A stretch of DNA of 7,480 nt, from assembly GCA_913030785.1 (NCBI GenBank), contig CAJWER010000142.1, positions 1 to 7,480 on the forward strand, given 5' to 3'. Below the pieces are notes generated by a model, which was not told the DNA's origin, did no database searches, and was given only the letters and a program-made list of their open reading frames with translations. This DNA is from an uncultured Chloroflexota bacterium. Its GTDB lineage: Bacteria > Chloroflexota > Dehalococcoidia > Lucifugimonadales > CAJWER01. This document shows, in pieces, positions 1 through 5,412 of the stretch; positions within the stretch are counted from its first letter, which is position 1; each line of letters opens with the position of its first letter. Both the position numbers and the translations under genes were made by a program.

Positions 1-66
1 CGCCGCATCCGAGGCGCCGGTCTTAGAGTAGGGGCTCTGGGCTGGACACGTCACATTGGCGCTCTG

Positions 67-92
67 CCCTTCGACAGGCTCAGGACGAACGG
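67..92. repeat. Short interspersed palindromic repeat core
   Basis: The 20 bases at 70-89 read TTCGACAGGCTCAGGACGAA, flanked by CCC on the left and CGG on the right. I recognise this core, or close variants of it, as a short element that recurs in intergenic DNA of many unrelated bacteria, often as the full hairpin in which both arms carry CCGTTCGTCC or its complement. Here only the right arm is complete: the left flank (GCTCTGCCC) does not pair with the right flank, so this is a half or decayed copy. It lies downstream of the minus-strand P-loop gene. The recurrence is from memory and was not searched. Confidence 0.5.
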
Positions 93-102
93 TGAATCTG
101 AA

Positions 103-116
103 ACCACGCTCGTGGT
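103..116 (-). terminator. Possible weak terminator hairpin after the P-loop gene
   Basis: ACCACG at 103-108 and CGTGGT at 111-116 are perfect inverted arms around two bases, so the usable stem is about five base pairs with a four-base loop. On the minus strand it is followed by TTTCAGATT, a poor U-tract. It lies about 40 bases past the stop codon of the minus-strand gene that ends at 155, which is the right place for a terminator. The stem is short and the tail weak. Confidence 0.22.
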
Positions 117-154
117 GATCTCGTCAGTTTGTCACCTGGCTCACCGGCTGGCGT

Positions 155-850
155 TCAGCCGCTTTGCAGCGCCTTGTGAGCCAGTATTCGCGAACGGTCT
201 ACCTCGCTCAGGTGGGGCTGGATGGCCTCGGCAAATTCAGCCATGGTCTCGTCGAGGGTTGCCGAACTGGTGTCGAGGACGAACTTGCGGCTGAAGAGCG
301 ATGCCCTGAACTCCTCTTCGAACCGTCCCTGTATGAACTCAATGTCCTTCTCCTGAAGCACGCCTGCTGGATGGGGCGCTTTCTGCATGCGCTTTCGGAT
401 CACATCTGCGTCGGTCCTGAGCAGCAGCAGCACCGTATCCGGGGCCTCCGCCAGAAATCCATGCTCGACGTGCCTGCCTACGATTCTTCTGTCCTCGGGG
501 TCGGTGGGCCTGCCGTACTCGAAGTAGTGGGCCCCGTATATGCCGTCGTCGAAGTGGTAGCCGACCAGGACCTGATTGGCGTCGGTGTGTCCTCGGGGCA
601 TGTGGTAGTAGAGGCTGTGGCGCTGCGTCATCTCTTTCAGCTTTGGGCTGAGGGCGAGCACCTCGGCCTGCTCTTCCTCGTTCAGGAAGTGCGAGGTGTC
701 GAAGGGCAGATGGCCCGAGGTGTGCGGTATCTTCCAGTGGTCGTGGATGATCCGGAAATCGGTGCCGGTCTGTTCCCTCAGCCAGTCGTTAATGGCGACA
801 GCCAGGGTTGTCGTCCCGGAGTACTCGCACCCTATTATTATCAGCTTCAT
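155..850 (-). CDS. P-loop nucleotide kinase-like protein with Lys-less Walker A
   Basis: A 231-residue soluble protein resembling the small P-loop nucleoside/nucleotide kinase fold. The N-terminal beta strand MKLIIIG runs into G7-C-E-Y-S-G12-T13-T14-T15, which has the spacing of a Walker A loop (GxxxxGK[ST]) but threonine at position 13 where the catalytic lysine should be. Residues 144-155 (LRTDADVIRKRM) resemble the lid or arginine-rich segment of thymidylate-kinase-like enzymes, and a helical C-terminal half follows. Other striking stretches are HDHWKIPH (36-43) and QRHSLYYHMP (76-85). The ATG is supported by AGGAGGG (complement of 857-863) six bases upstream. A 234-codon plus-strand frame covers the same DNA but has no recognisable motif, so I take it as a shadow. 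Substrate is unknown. The missing lysine leaves it open whether it phosphorylates anything or only binds nucleotide. The gene stands alone, with divergent neighbours. Confidence 0.85.
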   Translation of the reverse strand: MKLIIIGCEYSGTTTLAVAINDWLREQTGTDFRIIHDHWKIPHTSGHLPFDTSHFLNEEEQAEVLALSPKLKEMTQRHSLYYHMPRGHTDANQVLVGYHFDDGIYGAHYFEYGRPTDPEDRRIVGRHVEHGFLAEAPDTVLLLLRTDADVIRKRMQKAPHPAGVLQEKDIEFIQGRFEEEFRASLFSRKFVLDTSSATLDETMAEFAEAIQPHLSEVDRSRILAHKALQSG

Positions 851-1202
851 GAATGGCCCTCCTGGTAGTTTCGGCGAAATACCTCTCGTCTAATTGCCTC
901 CCACAATAAAAAAAGGGGGAATATTTTATGTGAGGGGCACCCTCACACACCCGGCAAAGGGGCTCTGCCCTCTGCGCACCCCTTGATTAGCAGCCTGGGA
1001 CGTATCAGTCCCGGACTTCACCCTCATCGCAACCTACTACGGGACGCGTGCCTCCGACGCCGCTTTCTCGCCCGCAATGCGCCCGACGCGAGGGTGGGCC
1101 TGCAACGCGACGATAAGTCGTGGGCGATGTTAGTATTACGGTCGCCTCGGCGTCAATAGCGGCGCAGATTCTACCGTTCCAAACGATTGCAAGGGGAATG
1201 AA
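851..1202. other. Divergent intergenic region with hairpin cluster
   Basis: This 352-base gap separates the divergent P-loop gene and the beta-rich protein gene. It starts with the P-loop gene's ribosome binding site and an A-rich run near 905-917, then a cluster of small inverted repeats between 930 and 1014. From about 1020 to 1190 I see no open frame with protein-like character, no tRNA and no strong promoter match. The right edge carries AAGGGGA (1191-1197), the ribosome binding site of the gene starting at 1203. Confidence 0.6.
930..1014. repeat. Cluster of three small GC-rich hairpins
   Basis: Three inverted repeats follow one another. GTGAGGG/CCCTCAC (930-936 and 940-946) forms a perfect seven-base-pair stem with a GCA loop. 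GGGC/GCCC (960-963 and 967-970) forms a four-base-pair stem with a TCT loop, nested between AAGGGG (957-962) and CCCCTT (979-984). CTGGGAC/GTCCCGG (995-1001 and 1008-1014) forms a seven-base-pair stem with one G-T pair and a six-base loop. No clear T-tract follows on either strand, so these are not typical terminators. The arrangement looks like a dispersed intergenic repeat element or a structured leader. The inverted repeats are seen directly; their role is inference. Confidence 0.45.
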
Positions 1203-1883
1203 ATGCCGTCAAAGTTGTATGTGGAGACCTTCGACGATGGACCCGGAGGATGGGAGGAGCATCAGAAGTCCCTGGATATTCGTGACAGCTCCGCCATCAC
1301 ACGGAGCCCGTGGTGGGTAGACGGCAACCACGCACCTCCCGGAGGCGGCTACCTGCATCTTCTCTACATCCTCTACACGTCGCGAGAGGGCGCCGAGCGG
1401 CGCGAGGCAACCGCCGGAAAGAGCCGCTTCATTGCGGGCGATTATCCCACAGACTGGACCAACGCCAAGGTCACCGTGCGACTAAAAGGTGAGCTGGACA
1501 CCAAAGGTACGCAGCTTGTCTTACTAGCTCAGGCTAAGGTCGGAACCCACCATCAGAATCATGTACTGACTGCGCAGCCGATCGATGTCACGCCGGAGTG
1601 GACCGAACAGACGATCACGCTGACGCCCGATCAGGCCCAGTGGCTGAGCCTGGGCACCAGGCAGGATCGCACTGACTACTATGGGCACGGCGACATTTCG
1701 GACGTGCTCCGCGATCTGAACGCTGACATCATCCTGGTGCTGCATCCCGTGAATGTCGTGCCGTTGCAGAACATCGAAGGCGACATCCACGTGCCCTTTG
1801 CGGGCCGCGACTATGACGTGGACCCGGAGGCTCTGCCGAATGGCCATGTGATGCTGGACGAGGTCAGGATCGAGTTTCCGTAA
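1203..1883 (+). CDS. Uncharacterised beta-rich (jelly-roll-like) protein
   Basis: A 226-residue protein I cannot assign to a named family. It begins with ETFDDGPGGW (8-17) and ends with VMLDEVRIEFP (216-226), with alternating hydrophobic beta strands between (for example KVTVRL at 89-94 and TQLVLLAQAKV at 103-113). An opening FDDGPGGW-type motif and a closing LDEVRIE strand are typical of carbohydrate-binding or laminin-G-like jelly-roll domains, so a sugar- or polymer-binding fold is a reasonable guess. There is no signal peptide and no membrane segment, which suggests a cytoplasmic location, unlike most secreted carbohydrate-binding modules. Aromatic residues are frequent (W37, W38, W85, W133, W147, Y159, Y160). 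The ATG at 1203 has AAGGGGA five bases upstream. An overlapping minus-strand frame (1524-1847) is a shadow. The gene is monocistronic, converging on the cupin gene. Confidence 0.8.
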   Translation: MPSKLYVETFDDGPGGWEEHQKSLDIRDSSAITRSPWWVDGNHAPPGGGYLHLLYILYTSREGAERREATAGKSRFIAGDYPTDWTNAKVTVRLKGELDTKGTQLVLLAQAKVGTHHQNHVLTAQPIDVTPEWTEQTITLTPDQAQWLSLGTRQDRTDYYGHGDISDVLRDLNADIILVLHPVNVVPLQNIEGDIHVPFAGRDYDVDPEALPNGHVMLDEVRIEFP

Positions 1884-1929
1884 GGTAGCGAAGGCCGGTC
1901 GACCTCTGGTCTAACGAGCACCCCCTCGG

Positions 1930-2331
1930 CTATTTGGAGAGGAAGATCGCAACGTTCAGGAGTCTGAGGGGCTCGTCTCCAACGACCTTGTAGGAGTGCA
2001 CTGCGTTTCTGGGGACGAAGACGACATGGCCCTGCCCCGCGATACGCTCTTCGTCACCGACCTTCATGAGGCCAGTGCCGCTCAGGATGTAGTACCACTG
2101 CTCAGCATCGGCGTGCGTGTGATCTGTGATCCAGCCCCCTGGCGCATACTCGTAGGCACCAATGTAGGAGCTTTCGCTGCTGGCGGTTGCCGTTTCGCTC
2201 TCACTCCCCTTCAGGCTGACGTAGTCGGCCACTTTGACCAGGTGCTGTTCGATCTCTCCGGTCTCGACGTACGCGTCTTCGTAGTCCTCGGTCTTCCAGC
2301 CGATCGCATCGATGTCAATGATGTTGGTCAC
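1930..2331 (-). CDS. Small single-domain cupin protein
   Basis: A 133-residue single-domain cupin, a small metal-binding beta barrel. Motif 1 is G65-x5-H71-x-H73-x3-E77, and motif 2 is G101-x5-P107-x-N109-x2-H112. The expected metal ligands are therefore all present: His71, His73, Glu77 and His112. Residues 78-85 (QWYYILSG) are the usual strand after motif 1. Such proteins may be dioxygenases, isomerases, sugar-binding sensors or storage-like proteins, and sequence alone does not decide. There is no DNA-binding domain, so it is not an AraC-type regulator. The start is GTG (complement of 2329-2331), supported by AGGAG six bases upstream. The gene is divergent from the MATE exporter, with which it shares a 236-base control region, and its 3' end converges on the beta-rich gene 47 bases away. 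Confidence 0.9.
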   Translation of the reverse strand: MTNIIDIDAIGWKTEDYEDAYVETGEIEQHLVKVADYVSLKGSESETATASSESSYIGAYEYAPGGWITDHTHADAEQWYYILSGTGLMKVGDEERIAGQGHVVFVPRNAVHSYKVVGDEPLRLLNVAIFLSK

Positions 2332-2337
2332 GTCGTT

Positions 2338-2342
2338 CTCCT
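2338..2342 (-). promoter_or_regulatory. Ribosome binding site fixing the cupin GTG start
   Basis: On the minus strand AGGAG is followed by AACGAC and then GTG. The spacing of six bases makes this GTG the credible start codon, with no nearby ATG needed. Confidence 0.65.
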
Positions 2343-2387
2343 GGCGGCCATCAGGCCGGTACTTTTCGAATGCGTCTTCGGAGAGCT

Positions 2388-2396
2388 ACGATAGCA
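2388..2396 (-). promoter_or_regulatory. Possible extended -10 promoter for the cupin gene
   Basis: Read on the minus strand this is TGCTATCGT, a TGn extended -10 element with four of six matches to TATAAT. The -35 position is poor (GCGACC). Transcription would start near 2381, giving a leader of about 50 bases before the GTG. Support is limited to this one hexamer. Confidence 0.3.
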
Positions 2397-2460
2397 CATC
2401 GGGAAAGACCGGTCGCGGCCATTGCAGCGCTAGTTCTCGGCGATAGGCCGAAGGCTGAAG

Positions 2461-2489
2461 TTGACAGCGTACGAGGGCGCTACTACTAT
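2461..2489 (+). promoter_or_regulatory. Sigma70-type promoter of the MATE-oxidoreductase unit
   Basis: TTGACA at 2461-2466 is a perfect -35 hexamer. Seventeen bases later TACTAT (2484-2489) matches four of six positions of the -10 consensus. Transcription would begin near 2496, about 70 bases upstream of the ATG at 2568. This is the best promoter match in the window. It also argues against translation starting at the earlier in-frame ATG at 2370. Confidence 0.65.
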
Positions 2490-2521
2490 CACCGCCATCA
2501 GGCACTGTGCATTTTGCGGTG
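2490..2521 (+). promoter_or_regulatory. Inverted repeat at the expected transcription start
   Basis: CACCGC (2490-2495) and GCGGTG (2516-2521) are perfect six-base inverted arms, 20 bases apart, starting immediately after the -10 hexamer. A smaller GCAC-T-GTGC palindrome (2502-2510) lies between them. The position suits a repressor operator over the start site or a hairpin at the 5' end of the leader RNA. No regulator gene is in the window to pair it with. Confidence 0.35.
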
Positions 2522-2567
2522 TCCAGAGCAACGCCGGGGGCTAGTGGATAGCATCAAGAATGTCGTC

Positions 2568-3965
2568 ATGGATCGATGGGAGCGACAGAACGGCTACCGC
2601 CAGATTCTGGTAATCGCGATTCCGCTGATCCTGAGCACCGGGTCTTGGTCTGTGAAACTATTCGTAGACCGAGTGCTCTTGTCCTGGCATTCATCGGATG
2701 CCCTAGCAGCGGCTTTGCCTGCCGGAATGCTCAACTTTGCGCTGATGAGTCTGTTCATCGGTACCGCCGGCTACACGAGCACTTTCGTAGCCCAATACTA
2801 CGGTGCAGAGCGATTTCAGCGGATCGGTCCGGCGGTCTGGCAGGGTTTCTACGTAGCGATATTCGGTGGGGCGGTCCTCATCGCCTTGATCCCCTTCGCC
2901 GGTAAGTTCTTTGCCTTCGTCGGTCACGACCCGGCGGTGGCCGAGCTCGAGGTGACATACTTCCGCATCCTTTGCCTCGGCGCCATGCCGGCCATCGCGT
3001 CTGCGGCCATGGCTGGCTTCTTCGCGGGGCGGGGCCAGACATGGCCTGTATTGTGGGTGAACGTGATATCAGCCGGAGTGAACATCGCGCTGGACTACGT
3101 CCTGATTTTCGGCTACTGGGGCTTCCCGGAGCTTGGTATAGCCGGGGCGGCCATAGCAACCATTGTGTCATCGTCCGTTCAACTGCTCGTCTACATCGCC
3201 CTGCTGCGACAACCGAAACACAACGTGCGCTACAACACCCTGAAGGGATGGCGATTCGACCGCATCCTGTTTATGCGTCTGATGCGCTTCGGCTTCCCGA
3301 ACGGCCTCCAGTTTTTCATAGAGATGATCGGGTTCGCCGCCTTCGTGCTTTTCATGGGCCGTCTGGGGACGATCTCCCTTGCGGGCAGCAACCTGGCCTT
3401 CAACATCAATATGCTCGCGTTCCTGCCCATGATAGGCGTTGGGATAGCGGTGTCCGTGGTTGTCGGTCAGTCACTTGGTAATAACAGGCCAGACTTGGCA
3501 GAGAGGGGTGTTGTTACGGGGTTCCACATCACTTTTCTATACATAGCAACGGTGGCTGCCTTGTATGCCTTCGTACCTAATGTCTTCTTGGCCCCATACG
3601 CCGCGAGGATCGATATCGAGAGCTTTGCGCCGATGCGCTCCATCGCGGTCGTTGCCCTGCGTTTCGTCGCTGTCTACTCGCTATTCGACACCCTTAGCAT
3701 CGTCTATTCCTCAGCGCTCAAAGGGGCAGGCGACACACGGTTTGTCATGCTCATGCTGCTCGTATTGTCGGTGCTTGGATTGGTGCTCCCGACCTACATT
3801 GCACTGGTCGTCCTGGACGCCGGCGTCTACGTTGGCTGGAGTATTCTTACCGCGTATACCATCGTCACGGGTTTCGCGTTCTTGATCCGGTATCGCGGAG
3901 CCAAGTGGAAGTCGATGCGAGTAATCGAAGAGGCGGCGCTTTCGCCATCGACGAGCGCGACTTAG
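2568..3965 (+). CDS. MATE-family multidrug/toxin efflux transporter
   Basis: A 465-residue inner-membrane exporter of the MATE family, expected to expel cationic or toxic compounds in exchange for Na+ or H+. It has about twelve hydrophobic segments in two similar halves, close to the family's usual length of about 450-480. Recognisable stretches are IPLILSTGSWSVKLFVDRV in helix 1, LDYVLIFGYWGFPELGIAGA in the first half, VVGQSLGNNRPDLA starting the second half, and ALKGAGDTRF late in the protein. The C-terminus is a charged tail. The reading frame is open from 2370, but the first 66 codons are not MATE-like and cross the sigma70 promoter at 2461, so I place the start at ATG 2568. Its ribosome binding site is weak; GTG 2544 is an alternative. 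It lies 36 bases upstream of the oxidoreductase and is probably co-transcribed with it. The transported substrate cannot be told. Confidence 0.93.
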   Translation: MDRWERQNGYRQILVIAIPLILSTGSWSVKLFVDRVLLSWHSSDALAAALPAGMLNFALMSLFIGTAGYTSTFVAQYYGAERFQRIGPAVWQGFYVAIFGGAVLIALIPFAGKFFAFVGHDPAVAELEVTYFRILCLGAMPAIASAAMAGFFAGRGQTWPVLWVNVISAGVNIALDYVLIFGYWGFPELGIAGAAIATIVSSSVQLLVYIALLRQPKHNVRYNTLKGWRFDRILFMRLMRFGFPNGLQFFIEMIGFAAFVLFMGRLGTISLAGSNLAFNINMLAFLPMIGVGIAVSVVVGQSLGNNRPDLAERGVVTGFHITFLYIATVAALYAFVPNVFLAPYAARIDIESFAPMRSIAVVALRFVAVYSLFDTLSIVYSSALKGAGDTRFVMLMLLVLSVLGLVLPTYIALVVLDAGVYVGWSILTAYTIVTGFAFLIRYRGAKWKSMRVIEEAALSPSTSAT

Positions 3966-3986
3966 GCTATTTCAAGAATCCATGCC

Positions 3987-3993
3987 AGAGAGG
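3987..3993 (+). promoter_or_regulatory. Ribosome binding site choosing GTG 4002
   Basis: AGAGAGG lies eight bases upstream of the GTG at 4002. The earlier in-frame GTG at 3993 overlaps this element and would have no spacing. The site therefore favours 4002 as the start of the oxidoreductase, giving an N-terminus of MSRIKASVIG. Confidence 0.55.
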
Positions 3994-4001
3994 TGTCCGG
4001 G

Positions 4002-5165
4002 GTGAGCAGGATCAAGGCTTCCGTGATCGGATTGGGAATAATGGGGCAGCAGCATGCAGAGGCTCTGAGCCTCAACTCGGAGGTAGAGGTCGTGGCGGTG
4101 GCTGATATAAGGGCCCAGATAGCCGAGGACCTGGGGGCCCGGGTCGGGGCCAAACCCTACGCGGACTATGGCGACATGTTGAGGGCCCACTCCCCGGACC
4201 TTGTCGTCGTCACAACACCGGACCCAATTCACATGGAACCCGTTCTAGCCGCTGTCGAATCCGGCGCCACTACGATACTGCAAGAAAAGCCCTTTGCGAC
4301 TACCGTCGCTGACGCCACGAAGATGTACGAAGCGGTCGAGCGCAAGGGCGTGGACCTGTACATCAACTTCGCCAATCGGGCGGGGGAACTGGATATGGCG
4401 ACCAACTATGTTCTACGAGAGGGGCTGATCGGTGACGTGGTTTATGGGGAGATGAGACTGGACGACAACATATCCGTGCCCACGGAGATGTGGGGGGAGC
4501 GCACGAGGGAGTGGGCCGGCAGTTCATCGGTGGCACACTTCCTGCTCAGCCACGTCGTCGATCTCCTGCGCTGGCACCTTCGACCAGCCGAGGTAACCGA
4601 GGTGTACGCGGTATCTCAGCGAAAGGTCCTGGGCTATACGCCAGATGTCTACGATGCGTTCCTGACGTTCGACTCGGGGACGAAGATCCGTGTCAAGTCC
4701 GAGTGGATCAAACATATCGACAGCCTTGTCGAGTCCTACCAGGAATTCTCGGGAAGCGAAGGGACGGTTATATACAATCGCCGCCCGGGGTTCGGGGCAC
4801 AGCCGGGATGGCGCGCAAACCTCTCGACCGCTGTTGACCTTGGATCCGCAGACGCTTATAGAGAGATATTGGCGCAGAGAGGGATTAGTGTTGCCGTCCG
4901 GGCTCACCGGCCAGAGCTGTCTTCCGGACGTCTTACGGCCGGAGGCGGTGAGACGCGGGTTGCTTTGGAACAAGAGGGCACACTCTCGCCCACGGGCATG
5001 CCCCTGGTGGATCACATCATCAAAGCTATTCGCGAGGGCACCCCGGAGCCGTCCTCGTGGAAGGGTAACGGGCCACTGCCGGGCCACATCGACGGCCTGC
5101 GCCAGACCCAGGTGGTCGCTGCGATCATCGAGTCTGCCGAGAAGGGGGAGCCCGTCAGCATCTGA
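4002..5165 (+). CDS. Gfo/Idh/MocA-family NAD(P)-dependent oxidoreductase
   Basis: A 387-residue cytoplasmic dehydrogenase of the Gfo/Idh/MocA family, whose members oxidise or reduce hydroxyl groups on sugars, inositols and related cyclic polyols with NAD(P). The N-terminal Rossmann domain shows G10-L-G12-I-M-G15 after the first strand. The signature E95-K96-P97 (QEKPF) supplies the family's conserved lysine. The C-terminal alpha/beta domain holds HFLLSHVVDLLRW (179-191), with H184 and D187 at the places of the catalytic His and Asp. Length is normal for the family. A glycine- and charge-rich stretch around 268-332 is less conserved-looking and may shape the substrate pocket. I chose GTG 4002 over the upstream GTG 3993 because of the ribosome binding site. 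It follows the MATE exporter by 36 bases, suggesting one transcript. Substrate and pathway are not deducible; no sugar kinase or transporter gene adjoins it. Confidence 0.92.
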   Translation: MSRIKASVIGLGIMGQQHAEALSLNSEVEVVAVADIRAQIAEDLGARVGAKPYADYGDMLRAHSPDLVVVTTPDPIHMEPVLAAVESGATTILQEKPFATTVADATKMYEAVERKGVDLYINFANRAGELDMATNYVLREGLIGDVVYGEMRLDDNISVPTEMWGERTREWAGSSSVAHFLLSHVVDLLRWHLRPAEVTEVYAVSQRKVLGYTPDVYDAFLTFDSGTKIRVKSEWIKHIDSLVESYQEFSGSEGTVIYNRRPGFGAQPGWRANLSTAVDLGSADAYREILAQRGISVAVRAHRPELSSGRLTAGGGETRVALEQEGTLSPTGMPLVDHIIKAIREGTPEPSSWKGNGPLPGHIDGLRQTQVVAAIIESAEKGEPVSI

Positions 5166-5166
5166 G

Positions 5167-5271
5167 CTAGGTGGTGCGGAGGGCCTCTGTGGGTGATAGC
5201 CGTGCGGCTCTGGTCGCCGGGTAGAGGCCGGCGATGCCCCCGACGAGCAGAGCGGTGGCGATGCCGCCGTC
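5167..5271 (-). pseudogene. C-terminal remnant of an FtsX/MacB-type ABC permease
   Basis: The minus strand encodes 34 codons and a TAG stop (complement of 5167-5169). They have the unmistakable ending of FtsX/MacB-superfamily ABC transporter permeases: a hydrophobic helix with ALLVGGIAG, then LYPATRAARLSPTEALR. In intact permeases this is the last transmembrane helix and the cytoplasmic tail of a protein of several hundred residues. Here the frame reaches a stop at 5284-5286, and I find no upstream permease sequence in any frame between 5272 and 5412. It is therefore a stranded 3' end left by a deletion or rearrangement. The stop lies one base from the oxidoreductase's TGA on the other strand, so the two genes once converged. 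A GC-rich hairpin (TCGCCGG 5214-5220 with CCGGCGA 5228-5234) lies inside it. Confidence 0.72.
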
Positions 5272-5297
5272 CTGACAGACAGGTTAGGCCGCTTCTG

Positions 5298-5323
5298 CTC
5301 CACCTTCAGGCTGTTTAGTGGAG
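5298..5323 (+). terminator. Possible weak terminator hairpin
   Basis: CTCCAC (5298-5303) and GTGGAG (5318-5323) form a perfect six-base-pair stem with a 14-base loop, followed on the plus strand by TTCTCGT, which is a weak T-rich tail. It is about 130 bases past the oxidoreductase stop and lies between two convergent genes, where a terminator is expected. No better candidate is visible in the gap 5166-5412. Confidence 0.28.
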
Positions 5324-5412
5324 TTCTCGTGGTCGCACGCCACCGCAAATTGAGAGCTCGCCAGTCAGGCATGCAGATTACCGATTCAGACGACGGCTCT
5401 GTGACAGCGACC

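Noticed and set aside
164..868. 234-codon plus-strand open frame opposite the P-loop gene
   Set aside because: It has no recognisable domain and no ribosome binding site. The minus-strand frame has a good ribosome binding site and a P-loop motif, so this is an antisense shadow in GC-rich DNA.
914..933. Start-stop element: GGGGGA, seven bases, then ATG-TGA at 928-933
   Set aside because: It looks like a minimal start-stop signal, but the next plus-strand gene begins 270 bases further on. Chance in an A/G-rich run is more likely.
1996..2394. 132-codon plus-strand open frame opposite the cupin gene
   Set aside because: The cupin frame contains all four metal ligands in two spaced motifs, so the plus frame is a shadow.
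5214..5234. TCGCCGG/CCGGCGA hairpin as terminator of the oxidoreductase
   Set aside because: The stem is good, but no T-tract follows on either strand and it lies within the permease remnant's coding sequence, where GC-rich codons explain it.
4524..5372. 282-codon minus-strand open frame opposite the oxidoreductase
   Set aside because: Its translation is Arg/Pro/Ser-rich without motifs, and the plus-strand oxidoreductase is certain. Only the separate minus frame at 5167-5271 carries a real remnant.
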